Assembly: GCA_946413525.1 (NCBI GenBank)
Contig: CAMKKZ010000017.1
Location: forward strand, 1-64,000
DNA: 64,000 bases
Direction of reading: 5' to 3'
Source: an uncultured Oribacterium sp.
GTDB lineage: Bacteria > Bacillota > Clostridia > Lachnospirales > Lachnospiraceae
Shown piece after piece: positions 51,901-58,925 of this stretch. The translations under genes and the position numbers were made by a program. The notes under the pieces were generated by a model. That model did no database searches and was not told the DNA's origin. It saw nothing but the letters and a program-made list of their open reading frames with translations. Within the stretch, counting starts at the first letter, position 1; every line of letters starts with the position of its first letter.

Positions 51901-52973
51901 CGGTCATTACCGTTACAACAACGGACGGAAAGAAGACGGCCTCCTGCACGGTGACCGTTACGGAATCGATCAACTCTGATACGATAAGCCTGGCTCAGAA
52001 AAGCTTTACTTATGACGGCACAGGCAAGACTCCTGCCGTGACGCTCGTTCATAATGGGAAGACCCTGGTGCAGGGTCAGAATTACAATGTGAGTTATTCC
52101 TCCAATGTGAATGCCGGTACGGCTGTAGCTACGGTTACGGGGATCGGATACTATACAGGTACGAGGACGATCAAATTCAAAATCACAAAAGCCGCGCAAA
52201 AGCTTACGATCACAGCTCCCAAGAAGAACGCCGCGCTGTCCGTGGGAACGAAGCAGGATATCACGGTCAGCGGGGCGCAGGGCAAGCTTTCCTTTAAGAG
52301 CAGCGCGAGTACCGTTGCTGCAGTAACTTCAAAAGGCGTCTTGAAGGCGAAGAAGGTAGGAAAGGCCACCATTACTATCACGGCAAAGGCCACGGACAAT
52401 TATAAAGCGGCCTCCGTCAAGCTGCCGATCAAGGTGACGCCGGCCAAAACGTCAAGCCTCACCCTGACCATGCAGGCTTCCGGCGTGAAGCTTTCCTGGA
52501 AGAAGGTTGCGGGCGCGACAGGGTATTATGTCTATCGAAATGGAAAAAAGGCGGCCACAATCAAAAAGGCCTCTACGGTGAGCTATGTCGACAAAAAGGC
52601 CAAGTCGAATGGCGCGAAATACCAGTATCAGATTTATGCCTATGCTTCCACGGGAAAAGGGGCGGCCTCAGCAAAGAAAACGATTTATTTCCTGACTGTG
52701 CCGAAGATTACCGGAGTCAGAAATTCCAGGGGAGGCAATATCGATATAGGTTGGAAGCAAAATCAAAAGGCAACAGGCTACCAGGTCAAATATGTTGTGG
52801 ATGGCATTGAAAAGACAAAGACCATCAAGAAGGCAGCCACGGTTTCAGCGACCCTGGGCAATCTGGATATTGGAGATACATACAAGATATCCGTGAGGGC
52901 TTATAAAACGGTGGGGAGCACGAATTATTATTCGCCATGGTCGGCAGTGAAAAAGGTGAAGGTTGTGAAGTAA
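48930..52973 (+). CDS. Giant secreted DUF285 leucine-rich-repeat surface protein
   Basis: 1347 residues. Residues 1-37 are a signal peptide (LLALWLCVVMGMSMTLLSYAEA). About 45-500 is an extreme Glu/Asp/Ala region with tandem units such as LDGSAED(T/G)GEAE and DASAEEAADGT. About 570-920 holds eight or more DUF285/BspA-like repeats (MF..C.SL..+DLS.FDT..V..M). About 930-1010 is a Big_2-type Ig domain, followed by a YDGTGKTP-type strand-rich domain, another Ig-like unit (about 1090-1170) and two fibronectin-like domains (VKLSWKKVAGATGYYVYRNG). No LPxTG motif, so attachment is unclear. Adhesion to host or biofilm matrix is the usual role of the family. ATG follows GGGAGGAATA. Confidence 0.88.
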   Translation: MKKRERNSRMRRAAGLLALWLCVVMGMSMTLLSYAEAAQGGSDIEGAESQTGLSEEVFLTGEEGNSADEANAAGLDEEADEMAAINEEDESEDPTDTELDGSAEDTGEAELDGSAEDGGEAEIDGSAEGAGEAEGVAEDVFDMAEEDPDGNQDEEAMTDSSEAAGSDDVEVKSDEGESGEAAEGDNDPAEVGDAEEAENHNPMETGNDVVGSDELIMSDDTENGNGSGEFETGDHADGASEVETEDHAGGADGIDEAAGKDAWEESEKESEDGYGAGENAGASEEGVFPETEDTEDAFDSAEDGDGNGEDPGLLEDSEAEEADDMSGEEETDEVDADSSGNDEAGLFSEEAGISDAEVPAEEAADGTDASVEEAADVTDASAEEAGDGTDASAEEAADGTEFSTEENADGTDASAEEAADGSDASDEETAAEGFDESGELLSEEAEVQDPSETSEAEEEVLEGEGQKSAGGAEKGTDGQQTDQDMIISYKEYLKNKAEKDSAGLMEEEEEEAAELMATQSKVAYIPMYNFWRVARYITGHCQYNSSNYNLHIDNGYYYIDLDCSVPEVTSFQRTKALNSNLDTYDVSGIDSEYEIWINFSNGVLQWYSDADVIKFTDGDMSLLFNGFTGLQRVDFDGIDASEVTNMQGMFQDCSSLLSFDLTGFDTRKVKSMEAMFYGCSDIRAIDLSMLETRELENVSGMFYNCSSLNAVKLSGQFTTARVTDMSFMFRGCSSLKSMDLSAFDTRNCTTMQAMFYNCEDLASLTLGGKFITSNVEQMVSMFEGCKSLAALNLGTFNTAKVKDMTYMFKNCEALTSLDLSSFDTSRVTDMPEMFYQCYKLQTLTLGDGFNTEHCIKFDDMFSYCGSLRTIYAGDGFVTSAQANEYEYMFTSCDSLVGGNGTRYDDQETRGSYAHIDVAGNPGYFTRYWAVRVSNVTISSTASSVAKGATLQLTASVSPSNATEKGMSWTSSNAAVATVASGQVTGVSLGTAVITVTTTDGKKTASCTVTVTESINSDTISLAQKSFTYDGTGKTPAVTLVHNGKTLVQGQNYNVSYSSNVNAGTAVATVTGIGYYTGTRTIKFKITKAAQKLTITAPKKNAALSVGTKQDITVSGAQGKLSFKSSASTVAAVTSKGVLKAKKVGKATITITAKATDNYKAASVKLPIKVTPAKTSSLTLTMQASGVKLSWKKVAGATGYYVYRNGKKAATIKKASTVSYVDKKAKSNGAKYQYQIYAYASTGKGAASAKKTIYFLTVPKITGVRNSRGGNIDIGWKQNQKATGYQVKYVVDGIEKTKTIKKAATVSATLGNLDIGDTYKISVRAYKTVGSTNYYSPWSAVKKVKVVK

Positions 52974-53032
52974 TTATAGAAGTAATCATATAAAAAGGAA
53001 GCGGAACGCCGCGTTTTGCCCCTTTCCTACAG

Positions 53033-53062
53033 TGGGTTTCGGCCTTCAAAGGACGAAACCCA
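53033..53062 (+). terminator. Hairpin after the first surface protein gene
   Basis: TGGGTTTCG and CGAAACCCA form a perfect 9-bp stem around a 12-base loop in which GGCCTT and AAGGA can partly pair. No T-run follows (TCCTTGTG). Confidence 0.45.
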
Positions 53063-53087
53063 TCCTTGTGAATTCTTTGTGATTATA

Positions 53088-53180
53088 TTATGGCAAGCGC
53101 GTTTAAAATGCGTTTGCCATAATTTGCATATCGGGGCATCCAGAATGGCCTTCAGTCCATTCAACCGTACAGAATGATTT
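53088..53180 (+). repeat. Palindrome plus family D repeat, copy 2
   Basis: TTATGGCAAGCGC and GCGTTTGCCATAA make a 13-bp stem with one G-T pair (53088-53122). TTTGCATATCGGGGCATCCA then leads into GAATGGCCTTCAG, CCATTCAACCGTACAG (family D). The same order, palindrome then family D, recurs at 58657-58745. Confidence 0.7.
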
Positions 53181-53204
53181 TTTGATTTCAGAAAGGAGGT
53201 TATA

Positions 53205-56200
53205 GTGCTTCATTTAAAACCGCCTGTTTCTATCGCTGCCGCCACGTTCCTTGCATTGTTCATTTCTACAGGCGTTCTGTCTAAAGCGGGCAATGCCGAT
53301 AGCACGCGGCATGCCATAAGTTCGGCCAGCTCCTCTGAGCTTTCCGTTTATGAGGAAAAGGCATGGCTGGGCGGAGGGGATGCCGATTCTTTGCGTCACG
53401 CATCGTCAAATGACGCGTTATATGATGCCTCCGCTCCGAATGAAGAGCCGGGTTGCCCCGCGGGCGGTTCGCTAGGTCAGAATCCAGGGCGGGAAAATCC
53501 CGCCCTGATAGAAGAGGAGGAATATGACGGCGCGGCGGCGCTCATGGATAGGCAGGTTCCGCCGGGCGGAACGCTAATCGCGGTGAATCCATCCGTCAAT
53601 GGGCGGGGAAGCTTCAAGCTGGATTATGATGGAGGGATGCTTGCCGGTGATTCCTCTGCAGCAAGGGATGACGATTTCATTCCTCATTGCGCCATGCATG
53701 ATGCCCCTCCGATTCTTGAAATTTCAGAGTCGGATGACGCGGTTTTGCATGAGGCTCGAACATATATGCTTGAAGAGCGGATTACGATTGCCGATGATTC
53801 CCGGGGGTATGAAAACACGCTCGTGGAACTGGAATGCGCCGCCATAGGTGATCATTGCACGGTCTGGTCTGCTGTCAGGGAGGCCGATGCGCCAATTTCC
53901 GCTGCCGACGCGAACGCCCTCGCGGCGGGCTTCGACAGCAAGTACGAGATGATGACGAACGTCTTTGGGGAATTCCATGATGCCGATGGCGACGGGAAGG
54001 TCGCGATTTTTGTCTATGACATTGGCGCCGGAGATGACGGGACAGCGGGATACTTTTTCAGCCTCAACCTTTTTGATCGGGACGGCTTTCTTGGCGGCTT
54101 TAATCTGAACTTTGGAAAGGCCTACAGGCAATTCCAGTTTGGTATCGACTGCATTCACATTGATTCGCCATATCATAAGTGGGGCCGGGAAGACGGAATG
54201 AACGAAGTCCAGACCGCGGTACATGAGTTCCAGCATCTCATCAATTTCTCCTACAATGTCCGGGCCGGTGACTTCGATCATTATATAGAGTCTTTCGCGA
54301 ACGAAGGCCTGTCCCGGGCATCAGAGCACCTGTGCTTTCCGGATGAATGCTCCACGGACAATGTAGACTACTTTAACAGTTCGGATTACTCGCCCGGATC
54401 GCGGCTTTTCACTACGGATTCCCTTTCCTATGATACCTACACGAATTCCTATTTCTTTTTCCAGTATCTCCGGACGCGCTATGCGGCCATACATGGAAAT
54501 GAGGGCTATGGCCTGTTCAAGGACATTTTTTCCAGACGATTCAAAAGCGCTTACGCAAAAAGCTGCATTCAAGTCTTATCCGAAGTATTTGACACATCGA
54601 TCGGGGATCTGGTAACGCAGTTTTGGGGGGCAATGCTGATTCATGACGAATCCGGGATCTATGGCTTCGGCGGAGAAGCATGGGCGGATGCCATATCGCC
54701 GGCGTACAGTGAAAACAGTGATAATGAAATTTCAGAGGGAGGGGCCAGGTTTTATGCCGTTCCTGAGTCAGATGGGGAATACACGATTTCCTCCGCCGAC
54801 AAGCTCCGCTTCCTTCATGCGGCTTCATCCTTTTCGGATGCCGGAGAAAGATATGAGATAATGGAATTGGAGGATTCGGAGGATTCGGGGAATACAAATG
54901 ATCCGGATGATCCGAATGGCAAGGGCGATTCGGGCGATAAAGGCGATTCGGGTGATTCGGAAGAAGGTGGCGCCGCGGAGTATTTGGAGGAAGGCGAGGC
55001 CATCCTGGCAAGAGGCCGAAGGATTAATTCTGCCTTCGAGCGAATGGACGCGTTCAGGAATGTGACAAGCGTTGCCTGGGACAAAGGGGCCATGAACGGC
55101 GGCGTTGCCATTCACGAAGGCGGAGTTCCTGTATATGTCAGAAATGACGGTAACGGCTGCCTTTGCTTTTACTCCGAGGCAAAGCGGATTTTCGCGAATC
55201 CGGACTCGGCCTATATGTTCAGCTCCCTGGAACATGTCCTCGATTTTTCACCGCTCCTCAGCCACATTGACTTTTCGAAAACAAGCGATATGGAATGGAT
55301 GTTTTCGGGCTGCGCATCCCTCCGGAGCCTGGATCTCAGCACGTTTTCAACAGGGCAGGTTACGGACATGAGCAACCTGTTCAATGACTGCAGCTCGCTT
55401 CAAAGCCTGCATTTTGGCAATAGCTGGACAACTCAGAGCGTCCAGGATTTCGGCTGGATGTTTTCAGGGTGCGATTCCCTCAGGCATCTGGATTTGTCAT
55501 CCTTTACCTTCGATTCGGCCATATGGTGCGCTGACATGCTGGACGGCACATCTTTAATAACGGTCAACACGCCGAAAAACCTCCCTTATGGCCTGGGTAT
55601 TGGCTTGAACGCGTCTTTTTATGCGGAAGGCGGGGAGCTTTTTACTGAATTGCCGGAAGGACTTGGCACAAGCATAACATTAACGCAAATCCGTCATTAC
55701 ATCAGGGAAGTAAGGATCAGCGCAAATTCAATATCAATGAAAAGCGGGGAGAACGCCGTGATTTCCGTGGCAACCGTGCCAGTCGTGAAGGAGTGCAAGG
55801 TTGAATGGAAAATTGACTCGGAAATCGCTACAATCCGGGCTGATGGCTTGTCCGCAACGATACATGCCCGGAACGCGGGCGCGGCCACCATCACCGCAAG
55901 CATCGGCAACGGAATGTATACAGCTTCCTGTACAATCTTTGTATCTGATTATTCCAATAACAATAATGATAATAATGATAATGACAGTGATTATAATAAT
56001 AATGATAATGAATTTGATAACGAATTTGATAATGACATTTCGGGTGCCGAAGTCGATCTTTCCGAATCTGACTATGTATATAATGGAAAAGGGAAGAGAC
56101 CATCCGTCACAGTTTATTTAAATGGAACAGAACTTCGAAAAGGGACCGATTACACGATTAGGTATTCTGATAATATCAATGCCGGCACGGCAAAAGTGAC

Positions 56201-57038
56201 GATTACCGGGAAAGGGAGCTATACGGGATTCAGGACGCTCACATTCAAGATAGGGAAAGCGGCTCAGCCGTTAACGGTAAAGGCAAAAAAAACAACGATC
56301 CCTGTGGCGCAAAAAATAACTTTGACCGTCTCCGGCAATATCGGAAAAGTCAGCTTCAAATCCGGGAACACAAGGATTGCAACGGTCAGTACAAAGGGTG
56401 TAATCACTGCCAGGAAAGTCGGAACGGTCAAGGTCACGATAAGCGCGGCCGCTGAAGGCAATTATAGGAATACAAGCAAAACGCTGACAATCAAGGTCAC
56501 GCCTTCCAAAACATCAAAGCTTACGCTCGCAAATACGGCAATTGGTGTCAGGCTGACATGGAAGAAGGTGAGCGGGGCAAAAGGCTACTATGTGTACCGG
56601 AACGGGAAGAAGATAGCGACCATCAAAGAAGCCGGCACGGTAAGCTATGCCGATAAAAAGGCAAGGAAAAACGGATCGTCTTATCAATATCAGGTATTTG
56701 CGTACGCCAAAACAGGAAAGGGCGCCGGATCCGCGAGGAAGACAATATATTACCTGGCTGCTCCGAGGATTATCAGCGTGGCGAGCCCTTCCGCGAAAAA
56801 GATCACGGTAAAATGGGAAAGGAATGATAAAGCTGATGGCTACGAGGTGAGATATATGAGAAACACTGCCGGGACGGGCAGGACGAGGAACATAAAGAAT
56901 AAGGCAATCGTCAAAACGGTTCTTTCAGGCCTCAAAAAAGGCAGAATCTACAAGGTATCGGTCAGGGCCTATACGGGAGTCGGAAAAACGAGGCATTATT
57001 CCCCGTGGTCAAAACAAAGGAACGTAAAGGTCAAATAG
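53205..57038 (+). CDS. Giant secreted M30-like metalloprotease with DUF285 and Ig domains
   Basis: 1277 residues, GTG start after GAAAGGAGG. A signal peptide (IAAATFLALFISTGVLS) opens it. Residues about 80-104 are encoded by a family A repeat in frame. About 190-500 looks like a hyicolysin-type (M30) zinc protease: HEFQH at 340-344 supplies two zinc His and the catalytic Glu, and FANEGLSRASEH carries the likely third ligand. Then come an acidic Asp/Gly/Ser linker, three DUF285 repeats (about 665-785), a Big_2-like domain, an Asn/Asp linker (about 915-947), a YNGKGKRP-type strand domain, and two fibronectin-like domains nearly the same as those of the 48930 protein. It probably cleaves proteins at the cell surface. 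Confidence 0.85.
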   Translation: MLHLKPPVSIAAATFLALFISTGVLSKAGNADSTRHAISSASSSELSVYEEKAWLGGGDADSLRHASSNDALYDASAPNEEPGCPAGGSLGQNPGRENPALIEEEEYDGAAALMDRQVPPGGTLIAVNPSVNGRGSFKLDYDGGMLAGDSSAARDDDFIPHCAMHDAPPILEISESDDAVLHEARTYMLEERITIADDSRGYENTLVELECAAIGDHCTVWSAVREADAPISAADANALAAGFDSKYEMMTNVFGEFHDADGDGKVAIFVYDIGAGDDGTAGYFFSLNLFDRDGFLGGFNLNFGKAYRQFQFGIDCIHIDSPYHKWGREDGMNEVQTAVHEFQHLINFSYNVRAGDFDHYIESFANEGLSRASEHLCFPDECSTDNVDYFNSSDYSPGSRLFTTDSLSYDTYTNSYFFFQYLRTRYAAIHGNEGYGLFKDIFSRRFKSAYAKSCIQVLSEVFDTSIGDLVTQFWGAMLIHDESGIYGFGGEAWADAISPAYSENSDNEISEGGARFYAVPESDGEYTISSADKLRFLHAASSFSDAGERYEIMELEDSEDSGNTNDPDDPNGKGDSGDKGDSGDSEEGGAAEYLEEGEAILARGRRINSAFERMDAFRNVTSVAWDKGAMNGGVAIHEGGVPVYVRNDGNGCLCFYSEAKRIFANPDSAYMFSSLEHVLDFSPLLSHIDFSKTSDMEWMFSGCASLRSLDLSTFSTGQVTDMSNLFNDCSSLQSLHFGNSWTTQSVQDFGWMFSGCDSLRHLDLSSFTFDSAIWCADMLDGTSLITVNTPKNLPYGLGIGLNASFYAEGGELFTELPEGLGTSITLTQIRHYIREVRISANSISMKSGENAVISVATVPVVKECKVEWKIDSEIATIRADGLSATIHARNAGAATITASIGNGMYTASCTIFVSDYSNNNNDNNDNDSDYNNNDNEFDNEFDNDISGAEVDLSESDYVYNGKGKRPSVTVYLNGTELRKGTDYTIRYSDNINAGTAKVTITGKGSYTGFRTLTFKIGKAAQPLTVKAKKTTIPVAQKITLTVSGNIGKVSFKSGNTRIATVSTKGVITARKVGTVKVTISAAAEGNYRNTSKTLTIKVTPSKTSKLTLANTAIGVRLTWKKVSGAKGYYVYRNGKKIATIKEAGTVSYADKKARKNGSSYQYQVFAYAKTGKGAGSARKTIYYLAAPRIISVASPSAKKITVKWERNDKADGYEVRYMRNTAGTGRTRNIKNKAIVKTVLSGLKKGRIYKVSVRAYTGVGKTRHYSPWSKQRNVKVK
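53443..53516 (+). repeat. Family A repeat translated inside the protease gene
   Basis: GAAGAGCCGGGTTGCCCCGC, GGGCGGTTCGCTAGGTCAGAA, a GGGCGGG/CCCGCCC hairpin and CTGATAGAAGAG follow the family A plan. It lies near the N-terminus, outside the protease domain, and keeps the frame open. Confidence 0.8.
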
Positions 57039-57111
57039 GGTGAAAAAGGGGAGGGATCCATGTTCCGAAACAGGAGCATAGGACTCTCCCCCGATAAGCG
57101 ACGTGTCAAAC

Positions 57112-58177
57112 TTAATTCCTCATGTCAAGCAATGCGCGAAGACGCATGACCTCTGCCTCAGCGGCGTCAGCACGTTCTTTTTCCGTGCCAGCGCGTTCCT
57201 CAGCGGCGTCAGCACGTTCTTTTTCTGTGTCAGCGCGTTCCTCAGCGGCATCGGCGCGTTCTTTTTCCGCGTCAGCGCGTTCCTCAGCGGCATCGGCGCG
57301 TTCTTTTTCCGCATTGGCGCGTTCTTTCTCTTCGCTAATGGCCTCTCTGCGTTCCCGCGCTATGTATTCTCTCCAATCCATAAACTGCCTCCCCACTTCG
57401 GGATCCCGTTTGATCTCCTCGATATAGATTTGAATGCGGGAGAGCTCCGGAGTGCGGGCATTTTCCGGTCTCGTGTCGCTTAAGTATTTGAGCAATACCC
57501 GCAAATCCTCAGGAGGATTCCCTTTGGTACCTTTCGTGTACAAAAACAGTGTTGCGGCGCCGTCGTCATATTCCATTTCCTGAAGCTCGGCGCATTGATT
57601 CCGGATGGTGTAGACCATCCTGTCCTCACCGAAGGGATCGAAGGTCGTGATGAAGATCACCCATACGGCAGGAAGTTCATTATAATTCCTTCCGGACCGG
57701 AGAAGCCTGGAATCAATTGAGGAATGGTAGAAGCGGGCTCTCCGGGGAAGGTTTAACCGCAGCACAAGGAATGCTGCGGTTAAATCCTGAAGAAATATGC
57801 TTGAGGGCATATTTCTTCAGGACGCATCCCTGTGGGATGCGCCAAATACGGTATAAACTATGCTTGATGCATAGTTTATACCTAAGTTGATCTCTCTCCG
57901 CTGATTTGTTTTCAGGTTCCAGGTCATAGATGCTGCCCGGGAGGACCTCCGCGGATTCCTCTTCGATATAGGCGTCCAGCCGGACCCCGTGGAGTTCCCT
58001 GCCTGGCGGCAGGATAACCCTTTCGGGATTGATCCTTTTGATTTGGATGTCACGTTGGAAAATCGTTTTCAGTATCGTTCCGGCAAGCAGTGGTCCGGAT
58101 TTTTCATTGTCCATGGCAACGCCGAACAGGAAGCTGTCCGTAAGGTTCATGTCGGCGAGATTTTTATTATGGTTCAT
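57112..58177 (-). pseudogene. Rpn-family nuclease gene split by a repeat element
   Basis: Reading on the minus strand, ATG 58177 (GGGAGGAACAC before it) starts MNHNKNLADMNLTDSF and gives the N-terminus of an Rpn/PD-(D/E)XK_2 protein, with GVRLDAYIEEES and IYDLEPE as likely catalytic core, up to SAERDQL. A 136-bp insertion at 57751-57886 then shifts the frame. In another frame the protein resumes at PRRARFYHSSIDSRLLRSG, continues through FITTFDPFGEDRMVYT and LRVLLKYLSDTRP, and ends in a long Glu-Arg-Ala-Asp coiled coil. Removing the insertion joins both halves precisely. Rpn proteins promote RecA-independent recombination. This copy should be inactive unless the second half is made separately. 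Confidence 0.8.
57751..57886. mobile_element. 136-bp four-hairpin element (family E) inserted in the Rpn gene
   Basis: Four consecutive perfect stems: CCGCAGCA/TGCTGCGG, CTGAAGAAATATGC/GCATATTTCTTCAG, GCATCC/GGATGC, and GGTATAAACTATGC/GCATAGTTTATACC. AAG stands directly before it (57748-57750) and as its last three bases (57884-57886), a possible 3-bp target duplication. Pieces of the first and last hairpin occur at 20761 and 32986. Confidence 0.75.
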
Positions 58178-58703
58178 GTGTTCCTCCCTTCATGTGATCC
58201 GGGAGGGTTTCGAAATCAGGGTGTTTTCGCTGTCAGCCTCCCGGCATGTCTTATCCAGTTTTCTTAAATGGGAATGATGGCTCGACAGAGCTGAAAATGT
58301 CCCGAAACGGGACTTACTGATTGCGAAATTGCATCAGACATCAGAATTGATGTTGTTAGTTTAATCTATTTCAGGATGTCTGTCAAGTCTGATGACACAA
58401 GGGACGGAAGAAATAAGGATAGATGGTTACTGTCCACTAATCATTTTATTTGCGGAATGGGCTTGAAAAAATACTTGAAAATTGTTATTCTACAATTAGT
58501 GGATATCAAACATTGTTTTCATACCTTCCCTACCGGATGTCTGCAATATTCGTCACCTGTACGGTTGCCATCCAAAGCGATATTTTGATACGGTTTACTG
58601 TAATCAAAATATCGCTTTAGATGAGTAACCTACCCTAAATGAGCAAAACGATTTGTGAAGCAAATCGTTAAGTATGCGAAGTGGGCGGTTTCGCAAATTC
58701 AGG
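58178..58703. other. Rpn 5' flank and two palindromes
   Basis: 58185-58395 is the 5' flank shared with 43561-43770. AAAGCGATATTTTGAT (58574-58589) and ATCAAAATATCGCTTT (58613-58628) are perfect 16-base arms around 23 bases. AACGATTTG and CAAATCGTT (58657-58679) form a second perfect stem with a 5-base loop. No gene is supported here. Confidence 0.7.
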
Positions 58704-58750
58704 GGCATCTAGAATGGCTTTCAGGCCATTCAACCATACAGGTGGAATGT
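58704..58750 (+). repeat. Family D palindromic repeat, copy 3
   Basis: GGCATCTAGAATGGCTTTCA, GGCCATTCAACC and ATACAGGTGGAATG match copy 1 and copy 2 with few changes. It directly precedes the leader of the last surface protein gene. Confidence 0.7.
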
Positions 58751-58754
58751 TCAG

Positions 58755-58870
58755 CATTTATGATTCGGAAAGCATCCAGTCAGGACGTCCGGTGGGATAA
58801 AGCCGGGGCTTTTTGGGCTGGGATAGATAATTGAAGCTCCTGATTTGACTTGTTGCCGGTGATGTTTAGT
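58755..58870 (+). promoter_or_regulatory. Leader shared with the 48930 gene, copy 2
   Basis: GATTCGGAAAGCATCC, GTCAGGACGTCCGGTGGGAT and AAAGCCGGGGCTTTTTGGG correspond to 48593-48652; CTCCTGATTTGAC near 58838 matches the second block. It lies about 60 bp upstream of the start codon region of a giant surface protein. Confidence 0.5.
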
Positions 58871-58925
58871 TTGGCTGAATACTTGCTGTTTCTCTGCAGT
58901 GCCTAAAAAGTGGAAAGGAGAAAGT

